This document shows, piece by piece, positions 27,815 through 36,593 of a DNA stretch of 64,000 bases. The stretch's first letter is position 1, and every line of letters starts with the position of its first letter. Location: contig JAZSBO010000016.1 in the NCBI GenBank assembly GCA_045602425.1, positions 1 to 64,000 of the forward strand. Reading direction: 5' to 3'. Source of the stretch: RGIG9608 sp045602425 (GTDB taxonomy: Bacteria > Bacteroidota > Bacteroidia > Bacteroidales > Paludibacteraceae). The notes under the pieces were generated by a model, which searched no databases, was not told the DNA's origin, and saw only the letters and a list, made by a program, of their open reading frames with translations. A program made the position numbers and the translations under genes.

Positions 27815-29086
27815 TTATTGTTTCTCGGGTTGGTGTTTGTACTTGAATAGTACGGCAAACAGCAGTGCTACTACAAGAGCAAATCCCGCAAAAATATACC
27901 ACACCATAGCCCAGTCGGCAGGACCACCACGTCCGACTAAAAGTCCTTCGGCATTGTAAGTACAATATAGATTGACAATTTTTTGAGCTGAGAGCGTTCC
28001 TACTGTCGCACCAATGCCATTGGTCATAAGCATAAACAATCCTTGTGCCGACGAACGCATGGAAGAATGAACTTCTTTATCGACAAATAACGAGCCTGAA
28101 ATATTGAAAAAATCGAATGCCATACCGTACACAATCATCGAGAGTACAAACAACCAGACTCCGCCACCCGGGTTACCAAGCCCAAATAAACCGAAGCGTA
28201 GCATCCAAGCAAACATAGCCATAAGCATTACATTTTTTATTCCGAAACGTTTCAAGAAAAACGGTATCAACAGAATGCAAAGTGTTTCAGAAATTTGCGA
28301 AAGCGAAATCAAAATGTTGGCATGTTTTACGCCAAACGTATCGGAAAACTCTGTGTATGCACCAAAACTGGAAATAAATGGATTGGCAAAACCATTGGTT
28401 ATCTGAAGCATCATACCGAGTAACATCGAGAAGGTAAAGAAAATAGCCATCTTTTTTTCTTTGAATAGGCTAAACGCTTTTAAGCCAAGAGCTTCAACCA
28501 TACTCTTACTTTCGTCGCTGTTTGCTATAGGGCATTGTGGCAATGTAAATGAATAAAACGCCAAAAGCAAACCTAACCCTCCGCTAACAGCAAATTGTTC
28601 CGCCGTAGTTTGAAATCCGAGCAGATCAACAGCCCACATTGAGCAAATGAATCCTACTGTACCAAATACTCGAATAGGAGGAAATTCTTTTACTGTATCC
28701 AATCCAGCTTTGTCTAAAGCATTGTAAGCTACCGAATTAGATAAGGCTAAAGTTGGCATGTAAAATGCTACGCTTAGCGAATATAGCGTGAAAATCGTAA
28801 GAAAGTCTGCTTGTTCGAAAGTCAATCCGTACCATCCTGCTGCAATCATCAATGCTCCCGCAATACCATGGCAAATACCTAACAACTTTTGTGCAGGAAT
28901 CCAGCGGTCAGCTACGATACCCATCAATGCGGGCATAAAAATAGAAACAATGCCTTGAACAGAGTAAAACCAACCAATGTTTCCAATCCCTGCTTTACCA
29001 AGATAACTTCCCATAGAAGTAAGATACGCCCCCCAAACAGCAAATTGGAGGAAATTCATTACAATCAATCTGATTTTTAAATTCAT
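27815..29086 (-). CDS. MFS nucleoside:H+ symporter (NupG-like)
   Basis: 423 residues, twelve predicted membrane helices. N-terminal MNFLQFAVWGAYLTSMGSYL and GIVADRWIPAQK are typical for the nucleoside:proton symporter branch of the major facilitator superfamily. Imports nucleosides across the inner membrane. Separate transcription unit; no neighbours of obvious related function apart from the sugar/adenosine kinase at 33073. Confidence 0.85.
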   Translation of the reverse strand: MNLKIRLIVMNFLQFAVWGAYLTSMGSYLGKAGIGNIGWFYSVQGIVSIFMPALMGIVADRWIPAQKLLGICHGIAGALMIAAGWYGLTFEQADFLTIFTLYSLSVAFYMPTLALSNSVAYNALDKAGLDTVKEFPPIRVFGTVGFICSMWAVDLLGFQTTAEQFAVSGGLGLLLAFYSFTLPQCPIANSDESKSMVEALGLKAFSLFKEKKMAIFFTFSMLLGMMLQITNGFANPFISSFGAYTEFSDTFGVKHANILISLSQISETLCILLIPFFLKRFGIKNVMLMAMFAWMLRFGLFGLGNPGGGVWLFVLSMIVYGMAFDFFNISGSLFVDKEVHSSMRSSAQGLFMLMTNGIGATVGTLSAQKIVNLYCTYNAEGLLVGRGGPADWAMVWYIFAGFALVVALLFAVLFKYKHQPEKQ

Positions 29087-29155
29087 AAACTTATTTTTTA
29101 GTCAATCGTATTCGTCTGATATATACAAAGGTATAATATTTTCTACAAGGTGTTT

Positions 29156-29860
29156 TTATTTATATAACAAAAAAATTGTTGGTTTTTTGTTGAGATCGGG
29201 CAATGAATTTTTCCAAACATTTAGAGGTTTGGTTTTTATAAATTCATTGTCGGTAGTGATTTCTGCAGCAATACATAATTTTGTCGTTGAACGACAATGG
29301 GTTATAAAATCTTGTACGATTTTGTTGTTGCGATAGGGTGTCTCGATGAAGATTTGAGTTTGATTTTCGTTATAAATTCTGCTTTCTAATGTTTTTAAAC
29401 GTTTTGAGCGTTTGTCGTTATTGATAGGTAAATAACCCTCGAAAGCAAAAGATTGTCCGTTGAATCCAGAAGCCATCAATGCTAATAGGATCGACGATGG
29501 TCCCACTAGTGGAACTACCTTGATGTTTTTCTGTTGAGCCAATTCTACAATCAACGCTCCGGGGTCTGCAACTGCAGGACAGCCAGCTTCCGAAATTATA
29601 CCAACATTATTACCATTGAGTAAGGGTTCGATGTAATGGCTGATGTTTCGTAAGTCTGAATGCTGATTCAACTCGAAAAAAGTGAGTTTATCAATGTCAA
29701 TGCTTTTGTTCACTTTTTTCAAAAAGCGACGTGTAGTACGAATATCTTCTACAATGAAGTATTTTATGCTGTTGATTATGCTTGTATTGACTGCAGGCAA
29801 AACTTTCTCGGTAGAACATTCGCCTAACAAGTTTGGAATAAGATAAAGAGTTCCGTTCAT
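29156..29860 (-). CDS. RsmI-like tetrapyrrole methylase-family methyltransferase
   Basis: 234 residues. Tetrapyrrole/corrin methylase fold with IISEAGCPAVADPGALIV, VPLVGPSSILLALMASG and the helical IFIETPYRNNK of RsmI relatives. RsmI methylates the 2'-O of C1402 in 16S rRNA; this is the shorter, divergent branch common in Bacteroidota, so the exact target is uncertain. Overlaps the start-side neighbour (29857) by four bases, implying co-transcription. Confidence 0.8.
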   Translation of the reverse strand: MNGTLYLIPNLLGECSTEKVLPAVNTSIINSIKYFIVEDIRTTRRFLKKVNKSIDIDKLTFFELNQHSDLRNISHYIEPLLNGNNVGIISEAGCPAVADPGALIVELAQQKNIKVVPLVGPSSILLALMASGFNGQSFAFEGYLPINNDKRSKRLKTLESRIYNENQTQIFIETPYRNNKIVQDFITHCRSTTKLCIAAEITTDNEFIKTKPLNVWKNSLPDLNKKPTIFLLYK

Positions 29861-31218
29861 TCGTAGTACTTGTTTTCTATTTTTCGTAAATCAATGGTTT
29901 GCTGTTGAATACGTTTTTGCATCATAAGCAATTCTTTTTCTATGGTTATAATTTCCCACGACAGATTTTCTCGTTCTTCGCCCTCGCTTTTTGAATAATC
30001 ATTGCGTTTGTCATTCAGTTTTTTCTGCAATAAATCAAAATCGCTTTTTAGAATCTGTAATGCAAGAAAACGATTTTTTGTTTCATCGCTTTTGAAGTTA
30101 TCGAGGCTGTGGTATGTTGTCTCAGCATTGATAATGAAATTTATTCCATTATTTTTGTCTTGTGTTTGTTTGTTTTTATTTGCAGATTCTTTTTGTGGTA
30201 AAGTAATCTTTGCTTTCTTATACTTTTTTAATTGAGCATAAGCACAAAGGGTAACAGAATCAACATCTTTAACAAATGCTTTATCTTTTTTGAAAGAAAA
30301 TCGATAGATAGCAACAGATTCTTTTTCTTGATTTCTGTCGGTTGCAAAAATGCCAATGCCATTGATTTCATCAATAGCAAACATATAGTCGTTAGCGGTA
30401 GAATTAAAAGGCATTCCTATGTTTTTTGCTGGTAGGTATTCGTTGGTAATAGGACTGAATCGTGTCATATAAATATCAAAACCTCCTAATCCTTCGGGAT
30501 TGTCCGATGCAAAATACAGTGTTATGCCATCAGCCATCATAAAAGGGAAACTCTCGTTGTAGTTGGTGTTGATGTTTTTTGAAATAGAAGTAGGTTCGCT
30601 CCAATCGTTTAACAAAAGATAGGAGTAGAAGATGTCAAGCTGCGAATTTTTGTCAGAAGAGAAAAATTTGCGGTCCTTACGTTCGCTTATGTATGAAGTT
30701 TTTTCTTTTGATATTTGCTTGATGGACCCGTTTTCGTGAGGCAATTGATATTTCGATAGAAAATTTGTTTTCTCGACAACAATAGTGTCAATTATTTCAA
30801 TGAGTTCTATATGTTTGAGCATTTCGGCACCAACTATACATTGTTTTTGTTTTAGAGCGAGTTCGTCATCGCTTTTGGTTGTCTCTAAAAATAACTCGTA
30901 TTCTTTTGCTGCTTGTTCGAAATGATATTCCGAAAAGTACAAATCGCCCATCAACCGATGTCCTTGTGGATATTTTTTGTTGGATATATCAAAATAGTTT
31001 TTTGCTGAAAGGTCGCCCAACGAATAAAGACATTTTGCATAACAATAGTTTAATAATGCATCTTTTGGCTTTTTCTTTAAAAGTTGCTCGTAAATGTTTT
31101 TTGCTTCGGTATAATTCCCATTATTAAATAAAGTTTCGGCATCGGTTTTTGTTTGAGCAGTGAGCGTGAAACTTATTCCAAGGATGTAAACGATGATGAA
31201 AAGAATATTTTTTTTCAT
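29857..31218 (-). CDS. exported TPR and PD40-repeat protein
   Basis: 453 residues. Signal peptide (ILFIIVYILGISFTLTAQ), TPR helices (about 25-130, e.g. YTEAKNIYEQLLKKKPKDALLNY-like turns), then WD40-like beta-propeller PD40 repeats (DGITLYFASDNPEGLGGFDIY). A C-terminal coiled coil spans about 385-450. It looks like the periplasmic PD40/OmpA family, but no OmpA peptidoglycan-binding domain is present. Possibly a T9SS- or envelope-associated factor. Confidence 0.7.
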   Translation of the reverse strand: MKKNILFIIVYILGISFTLTAQTKTDAETLFNNGNYTEAKNIYEQLLKKKPKDALLNYCYAKCLYSLGDLSAKNYFDISNKKYPQGHRLMGDLYFSEYHFEQAAKEYELFLETTKSDDELALKQKQCIVGAEMLKHIELIEIIDTIVVEKTNFLSKYQLPHENGSIKQISKEKTSYISERKDRKFFSSDKNSQLDIFYSYLLLNDWSEPTSISKNINTNYNESFPFMMADGITLYFASDNPEGLGGFDIYMTRFSPITNEYLPAKNIGMPFNSTANDYMFAIDEINGIGIFATDRNQEKESVAIYRFSFKKDKAFVKDVDSVTLCAYAQLKKYKKAKITLPQKESANKNKQTQDKNNGINFIINAETTYHSLDNFKSDETKNRFLALQILKSDFDLLQKKLNDKRNDYSKSEGEERENLSWEIITIEKELLMMQKRIQQQTIDLRKIENKYYE

Positions 31219-31237
31219 TTGTATTTCATATAAAACT

Positions 31238-31272
31238 AAAAAAACCGCTTGATGATTTTTCAGGCGGTTTCT
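31238..31272 (-). terminator. terminator after the tonB gene
   Basis: Minus-strand stem AAACCGCCTGA / TCAAGCGGTTT followed by a T-run (31242-31270). Separates the TonB gene from the TPR gene. Confidence 0.75.
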
Positions 31273-31290
31273 TTGCTATTGAAAAATAGA

Positions 31291-31980
31291 TTATTGTAAA
31301 CGGAACAAAATTGGTAACGTAAAGCGACAGTTTACAGCTTTGCCACGTTGTTTACCAGGGGTCCATTTAGGCATACTTTGAACCACACGGATAGCTTCAC
31401 GGTCAAGACTTGGGTCAATGCCACGAGCCACAACAATATCTTTTATTGTACCGTCTTTCCATACTGTAAATTGACAAACTACACGTCCTTGTATATTGTT
31501 TTCTGCTGCGATACTAGGATATTTAATATTTTCTGCAAGATATTCCATCAATGCTTTACGACCACCAGGGAATTCAGGCATATTTTCTACAACTTGGAAT
31601 ACTACGTTTTCTTCAGGATCTTCCTCTTCTACTTGTACAGGTACTGCAATGATTTCTTGTACTGTTTTTTCATCATCTTCGGTAGAGAAGTCGATTGATT
31701 CTGTTTCCTTGTCATCTTCTACAATTTCAATTTCTTCTATAACCTCAGGAGCTGGAGGCGGAGGAGGTGGAGGAGTCTCTTCTTGAAAAGTTTGTTCTAT
31801 TTCTTCCTCAAAGATTAAAGCCTCATCAATGCTTGTATCTTCATACTTTGTTACTTCCTTTTGTGTCCACTCAAAGCCTACATAAATTAAAGCTAAAGCG
31901 AATACTAATCCCATGAGAATATAGGTAAGTTTTTTGTTCTCAAGGTCAGCCATCGGTGATTTCTTCGAATTTATACTCAT
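31291..31980 (-). CDS. energy transducer TonB
   Basis: 229 residues. One N-terminal membrane helix (about 17-34), a periplasmic acidic/proline-rich stem with a run of seven prolines, and a C-terminal TonB domain with EFPGGRKALMEYLAENIKYP and GRVVCQFTVWKDGTI. Couples proton-motive force to outer-membrane TonB-dependent receptors. No exbBD genes adjacent, so it is one of several TonB paralogues typical for the group. Confidence 0.92.
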   Translation of the reverse strand: MSINSKKSPMADLENKKLTYILMGLVFALALIYVGFEWTQKEVTKYEDTSIDEALIFEEEIEQTFQEETPPPPPPPAPEVIEEIEIVEDDKETESIDFSTEDDEKTVQEIIAVPVQVEEEDPEENVVFQVVENMPEFPGGRKALMEYLAENIKYPSIAAENNIQGRVVCQFTVWKDGTIKDIVVARGIDPSLDREAIRVVQSMPKWTPGKQRGKAVNCRFTLPILFRLQ

Positions 31981-32095
31981 AATATTGAAATTTATTTAGA
32001 ATCAAATTTTGGCAAATATACTATATTTTTTTAAAACAATGGTATTGACTATTTATTTTTCGAGTAATGATTTTTTACGATATTTATTTGATTTC

Positions 32096-32127
32096 TTGTT
32101 TTTATTAATTTAAGCATTTTAACTTTG
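32096..32127 (+). promoter_or_regulatory. promoter of rsmE
   Basis: TTG (32096-32098), 21-base spacer, TAACTTTG (32120-32127). Transcription would start near 32134, ruling out an in-frame ATG at 32125 as the start of rsmE. Confidence 0.5.
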
Positions 32128-32142
32128 CAAAAAAATAGTAGT

Positions 32143-32841
32143 ATGGCAGTTTTTTATGCACCTGACATTCTGAGAAGTCCGATTTTGCCTGAAGAAGAAT
32201 CTCTTCATTGCAGTAAGGTACTACGTTTGCAAATAGGAGATGAGGTGAGTATAATTGATGGTAGAGGGGGATTTTTTAAAGCTCGTATTATTATACCACA
32301 TGCAAAACGTACCGAAGTTGAGATTATCGAGAAAGAAATTTTTGAGCAAAAACCTTTTGGTGTGCATATTGCTATTGCCCCTACTAAAAATATGGATAGA
32401 ATAGAGTGGTTTTTAGAAAAAACAACAGAAATAGGAATTACGGAAATTACACCTTTGTTGTGTGCACATTCGGAACGTAAACAAATAAATATAGAACGTA
32501 TGTTTAAGATTTTGGTTTCGGCGACAAAACAATCTAAACATGTTTTTCTGCCGAAACTGAATCCGCTTTGTTCTTTTGATAAATTTATAAAGGAAGCTTT
32601 GGCAGATAGTTTGTTCATAGCACATTGTATGCAAGCAAAAAGGCAAGCATTACTTGATGTTTGTCCGAAAGGTAAAGATGTGCTTGTGTTAATTGGCCCA
32701 GAGGGCGATTTTTCGGAAAGTGAAATTTTATTAGCTCTTTCAAAAGGTTTTGTTCCTGTTTCGTTGGGCGATAGCCGTTTGCGTACTGAGACGGCTGGTG
32801 TTGTGGCTTGCCATATCGTCAATTTGGTACAACAGATATAA
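32143..32841 (+). CDS. rsmE: 16S rRNA (uracil1498-N3)-methyltransferase
   Basis: 232 residues from ATG at 32143. PUA-like N-terminal domain, then a SPOUT knot with VLIGPEGDFSESE and SLGDSRLRTETA, both diagnostic for RsmE. Methylates U1498 of 16S rRNA. The start at 32143 is chosen from the promoter position and the family N terminus (FYAPDI). Confidence 0.94.
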   Translation: MAVFYAPDILRSPILPEEESLHCSKVLRLQIGDEVSIIDGRGGFFKARIIIPHAKRTEVEIIEKEIFEQKPFGVHIAIAPTKNMDRIEWFLEKTTEIGITEITPLLCAHSERKQINIERMFKILVSATKQSKHVFLPKLNPLCSFDKFIKEALADSLFIAHCMQAKRQALLDVCPKGKDVLVLIGPEGDFSESEILLALSKGFVPVSLGDSRLRTETAGVVACHIVNLVQQI

Positions 32842-32843
32842 TT

Positions 32844-33059
32844 TTAAAAAAGTGTCGGATGATTTTCTTCCAACTGTTTTAAAATTGTTGTCATAAGAGT
32901 CTCACGAATGAAACGAGACTGATTCTTTATACGATATTTTTCTATATGACGATTGAATGTTTTCATCTCTTCGTCGTTAAAAAGAAAACTAATACGGTGC
33001 GTACGATGTAATGTAACGCGTTTAGAAGGTTGTAGAGTTTTCTTTTTCCGTTTTTTCAT
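32844..33059 (-). CDS. small basic protein, possible ribbon-helix-helix
   Basis: 71 residues from ATG at 33059. A very basic N terminus (KKRKKK...) precedes RISFLFNDEEMKTFNRHIEKY...SRFIRETLM, the pattern of a ribbon-helix-helix DNA-binding unit like those in MobC/CopG families. Co-oriented and 14 bases downstream of the PfkB kinase gene. Target and function unknown. Confidence 0.55.
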   Translation of the reverse strand: MKKRKKKTLQPSKRVTLHRTHRISFLFNDEEMKTFNRHIEKYRIKNQSRFIRETLMTTILKQLEENHPTLF

Positions 33060-33072
33060 TTTATAGAATTTT

Positions 33073-34044
33073 TTATTCTGCAAATTCTTTTATTTCTTCC
33101 CAAACATCAGGATCAATAGTCGTTCCTATCGTTTGAACAACTTTGCTCGCAACAAAAGAACCTATTTCCCCACAACGTTGTAAGTCCATATTGTTAGCAA
33201 TTCCATATAAAAATCCTGAAGCATAGAGGTCGCCAGCTCCAGTTGTGTCAATTGCTTTCACAATAGGAGTTCCTATTCTGAATGTTGTGTTTCCTTTTTG
33301 TATAAAGGAGCCTTCTTTGCCAACTTTTACAATGGCAATTTCGCATAAATCTGCAATTTCTTGAAGTGCTTCTTCTGCAGCTTTTCCTGTAAAAGCAATA
33401 GCTTCTTCTTCGTTTGCAAAAGCATAGTCGATGTAATTATTCAGTAAATAACGTAGAAAATCACGGTTAGTTTCTACTATGTTATAACTTGCTAAATCAA
33501 GTGAAACTTTTAGTCCTGCCTCTTTGGCGAGACGTACAGCTTTTTCTATTAATTCGTGGTTCTGTACTAAATATCCTTCGATATGAAAAATGTCAAATCC
33601 TTGAAATTGCTCTATGCAAATATCATCAGGCGTGAGTTCGCTTGCTGCTCCAAGATGTGTACACATTGTTCGCTCACTATCAGGTGATATAAGTGCAATG
33701 CAACAGCCTGAATGTTGTTTTGAATATTGCATTTGGACTTTTACGCCTAAACGCTCAATGTCTTTTTTGAAAAATGTGCCAATATCGTCGTGTCCTATTT
33801 TCCCAATAAAACCTGTTTGTAACCCTAAATTTGATAATCCTCGTATAGTGTTAGCAACTGAACCTCCTGTTGCCATTTTTTTTTCAAGATTTGAAGTGTG
33901 GCTGTTGATTTCAGACATCTTGTTTTTGTCAATAAGTTGCATACTCCCTTTAGGGATTTGTAACTTTGCGAGCGTTTTGTCTGACTCTATGAGCATTAAG
34001 ACGTCAACTAAAGCGTTCCCTAAACCAAGAATTTTTTTTCTCAT
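33073..34044 (-). CDS. PfkB-family kinase, likely adenosine kinase
   Basis: 323 residues from ATG at 34044. PfkB signatures: GLGNALVDVL at the N terminus, MATGGSVANTIRGL (about 56-69), and the C-terminal DTTGAGDLYASGFLYG containing the anion-hole GAGD with the catalytic Asp. The N terminus and the segment EGYLVQNHE resemble adenosine/nucleoside kinases of Bacteroidota. Phosphorylates a nucleoside or sugar using ATP; adenosine is the best guess. Confidence 0.82.
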   Translation of the reverse strand: MRKKILGLGNALVDVLMLIESDKTLAKLQIPKGSMQLIDKNKMSEINSHTSNLEKKMATGGSVANTIRGLSNLGLQTGFIGKIGHDDIGTFFKKDIERLGVKVQMQYSKQHSGCCIALISPDSERTMCTHLGAASELTPDDICIEQFQGFDIFHIEGYLVQNHELIEKAVRLAKEAGLKVSLDLASYNIVETNRDFLRYLLNNYIDYAFANEEEAIAFTGKAAEEALQEIADLCEIAIVKVGKEGSFIQKGNTTFRIGTPIVKAIDTTGAGDLYASGFLYGIANNMDLQRCGEIGSFVASKVVQTIGTTIDPDVWEEIKEFAE

Positions 34045-34064
34045 TTTTATCATATAAATTTAAT

Positions 34065-34092
34065 AAAAAAAGCCGCTCAATTGAGCGACTTT
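34065..34092 (-). terminator. terminator of the tRNA-Asn pair
   Basis: Minus-strand stem GTCGCTCAA / TTGAGCGGC followed by a long T-run; directly downstream of the two tRNA genes. Confidence 0.75.
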
Positions 34093-34093
34093 G

Positions 34094-34167
34094 CTCTTCA
34101 GGTAGGACTTGAACCTACGACCCTCTGATTAACAGTCAGATGCTCTAACCGACTGAGCTACTGAAGA
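34094..34167 (-). tRNA. tRNA-Asn (anticodon GTT), copy 1
   Basis: Cloverleaf on the minus strand with acceptor TCTTCAG / CTGAAGA, D arm GCTC / GAGC, anticodon loop CTGTTAA (GTT), T stem with TTCAAGT loop. CCA not encoded. Confidence 0.95.
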
Positions 34168-34179
34168 ATTTTTCTTTTG

Positions 34180-34253
34180 CGCTTCAAGATGGGCTTGAAC
34201 CAACGACCCCCTGATTAACAGTCAGGTGCTCTAACCAACTGAGCTATTGAAGC
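34180..34253 (-). tRNA. tRNA-Asn (anticodon GTT), copy 2
   Basis: Cloverleaf on the minus strand with acceptor GCTTCAA paired through one G-T wobble region, anticodon GTT, T loop TTCAAGC. Differs from copy 1 at several paired positions while keeping the helices. CCA not encoded. Twelve bases separate the genes, so they form one transcript. Confidence 0.93.
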
Positions 34254-34338
34254 TTTTTAAAACTTTCCTTGTGGAAAAGTGTTGCAAAGGTAATATCTAA
34301 TTTTTAATTGTGCAATTTTTAAAAAGAAATATTTTACT

Positions 34339-34346
34339 TATCTTTG
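34339..34346 (+). promoter_or_regulatory. -7 element of the sulfatase gene
   Basis: TATCTTTG, 36 bases before the ATG at 34382; no clear -33 TTTG at the right distance. Confidence 0.45.
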
Positions 34347-34381
34347 ATGAAGTTTTCAATAATAAATATTTGTATAAAAAT

Positions 34382-35929
34382 ATGGTGAATGCAATAAAGA
34401 AGGTGCTATATCCAATGGCAGGCGTTTTGCTAACTACAAGTTGCTCGAAAGAGGCAAAAACTCCAACAAATATTGTTTTTATAATGACAGATGATCATTC
34501 GTATCAGACTATTAGTGCTTATGGAAAATCTTATATAAATACACCAAATATTGATAGAATTGGAAATGAGGGTGTAGTTTTTACGAATAGTTTTGTGGCG
34601 AACTCTATTAGCGGACCGAGTCGTGCGTGTGCTATTACAGGAAAACATAGCCATAAAAATGGCTATATGAATAATATCGATTGTACGTTTGATGGCTCAC
34701 AGCAGACTTTTCCTAAACTTTTGCAACAAGCAGGTTATGAGACAGCTTTAGTTGGAAAGTGGCACTTGATTTCGGAACCTACAGGTTTTGATTATTGGAA
34801 TATACTTATAGGACAAGGCGACTACTATAATCCGTTTTTTATTGAAAACGGTGAACAAAAACAAATAGAAGGTTATGCTACGACTATCACTACCGATATT
34901 GCTTTGGATTGGTTGGAGCATAAACGCGATAAAGACAAACCGTTTTGCTTAATGTTGCATCACAAAGCTCCGCATCGTACATGGATGCCCGAATTGTGTG
35001 ATTTAGGGGCTTTTGATTCGATAAAATTGGATTTGCCTGACAATTTTTTTGATACCTACGAAGGTCGTTTAGCTGCTTCGGAACAAGAAATGAGTATTTT
35101 TAAAGATATGGATTTGGTTTATGACCTTAAGATGGCTGATAAAGAAAACGAAATCCATTCTTCGCATCTAGAAAAGTGGGGACGAAAAATTTACGAACAA
35201 GATTTAACTTCAGAGCAAAAAAAACAGTGGGATGCTTATTACGATCCAATAATTGCTGATTTTAAATCGAAAAAACTTTCGGGAGAGGCTTTGGCACGAT
35301 GGAAATACGAGCGTTATATGCGTGATTATTTAAGTGTGATTAAATCGGTGGATAGAAATGTTGGCCGTGTAATGGATTATTTGGAAGAGAATGATTTATT
35401 AGAAAAAACATTGGTGGTGTATGTCTCTGATCAAGGATTTTATATGGGTGAGCATGGTTGGTTTGACAAACGTTTTATGTACGAAGAGTCGTTCCGTACA
35501 CCGTTGTTGATGCGTTTGCCGAATGGGAAAAAGGGTAATATAGATGCTTTGGTACAAAATATTGATTATGCTCCTACTTTTCTTGAACTTGCAGGCGTAG
35601 ATGTGCCTGATGATATTCAAGGTGTATCATTGTTACCTCTTTTGAAAGGAGAAACCGATAGCATGGAACGTACATCGTTGTATTATCATTTTTATGAATA
35701 CCCTTCGGAGCATGCTGTGAAACGCCATTATGGAATACGTACTTCGCGTTATAAATTAATACATTTTTATAATGATATTGATGTGTGGGAATTATACGAT
35801 TTGCAGAATGATCCATCGGAAATGAATAATATTTATGACGAAAATTTACTTTTGGTAGATTCCTTAAAAAATGAACTTTTTGTTTTGCAAGAGCAATACG
35901 ATGATTCGATAAGATTTATGCAGCAGTAG
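34382..35929 (+). CDS. S1-type sulfatase lipoprotein (serine-type)
   Basis: 515 residues from ATG at 34382; the longer frame from 34310 starts before the promoter. Lipobox LLTTSC (about 15-20). Metal-binding IVFIMTDDHS (Asp-Asp), the sulfatase signature SGPSRACAITG with serine as the residue to be converted to formylglycine, GKWHL and SDQGFYMGEHGW. The serine form requires an anaerobic sulfatase-maturating enzyme, not present in the window. Likely removes sulfate from host or dietary glycans; substrate unknown. Not in a recognisable polysaccharide-utilisation locus. Confidence 0.9.
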   Translation: MVNAIKKVLYPMAGVLLTTSCSKEAKTPTNIVFIMTDDHSYQTISAYGKSYINTPNIDRIGNEGVVFTNSFVANSISGPSRACAITGKHSHKNGYMNNIDCTFDGSQQTFPKLLQQAGYETALVGKWHLISEPTGFDYWNILIGQGDYYNPFFIENGEQKQIEGYATTITTDIALDWLEHKRDKDKPFCLMLHHKAPHRTWMPELCDLGAFDSIKLDLPDNFFDTYEGRLAASEQEMSIFKDMDLVYDLKMADKENEIHSSHLEKWGRKIYEQDLTSEQKKQWDAYYDPIIADFKSKKLSGEALARWKYERYMRDYLSVIKSVDRNVGRVMDYLEENDLLEKTLVVYVSDQGFYMGEHGWFDKRFMYEESFRTPLLMRLPNGKKGNIDALVQNIDYAPTFLELAGVDVPDDIQGVSLLPLLKGETDSMERTSLYYHFYEYPSEHAVKRHYGIRTSRYKLIHFYNDIDVWELYDLQNDPSEMNNIYDENLLLVDSLKNELFVLQEQYDDSIRFMQQ

Positions 35930-36025
35930 TTTTTTTGTTTTTTTAACAATGTGTTTTTTGTGTTTTTTTGAACAAATTTTATATTTGTGATGTTTAATAG
36001 ATGTGAAACTTTAAAATTAAGAGTT

Positions 36026-36487
36026 ATGAAAACAAAAAAAATGACATTGTTCGTAGTATTGATGATGTTGCCTCTTTCGTTGGTGAGTTGCGATCGTGAA
36101 GTAGTACTTCCTGATTCCGATGTTCCTGTTGAAATTAAAAATTACGTAGCCGAACATTTCTTGGGGGATCCTATTTTGCAATCTATAAAAGATTATGATG
36201 GTGTCGAAATGACTTATGATATTTTGTTGAAATCGATGACAAAACTTGAGTTTAACCGTAAAAAAGAGATTATAAAAATAGAAGCTCCTACGGGTGGAGC
36301 ATTGCCGAATAGTGTTCTTTCGCAAAGTATCGTAGAATATGTTACTAAAAATTATCCTACATCAAGAATTACAGAATGGGCGTGGGATAGAGAAGGAACA
36401 AAAATGTATCAAGACGTAGAGTTAGATGATGGTCGTATTGATTTAACTTTCGATGCTAATGGAATTTTTTATAGAATCGGTGATTAA
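36026..36487 (+). CDS. PepSY-like lipoprotein
   Basis: 153 residues from ATG at 36026. Lipobox (PLSLVSC, about 15-21). The mature part has the two-repeat pattern of PepSY-like proteins of Bacteroidota (VEIKNYVAEHFLGDPILQSI; IVEYVTKNYPTSRITEW; GTKMYQDVELDDG). Periplasmic-face or surface location; role unknown. Confidence 0.75.
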   Translation: MKTKKMTLFVVLMMLPLSLVSCDREVVLPDSDVPVEIKNYVAEHFLGDPILQSIKDYDGVEMTYDILLKSMTKLEFNRKKEIIKIEAPTGGALPNSVLSQSIVEYVTKNYPTSRITEWAWDREGTKMYQDVELDDGRIDLTFDANGIFYRIGD

Positions 36488-36514
36488 AGACTCTTTTAAC
36501 ATATATAAATGTAG

Positions 36515-36543
36515 AACGCTTACAAATTTGTAAGCGTTTTTTT
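36515..36543 (+). terminator. terminator after the PepSY-like gene
   Basis: Perfect stem AACGCTTACAAA / TTTGTAAGCGTT followed by seven T. Confidence 0.88.
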
Positions 36544-36593
36544 ATGGAGAACTACGATTTAAAAGCGTATTTTTGCATTTGAAAAAGTTATAC

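Noticed and set aside
32205..32822. 205-codon minus-strand frame
   Set aside because: Antisense shadow of rsmE.
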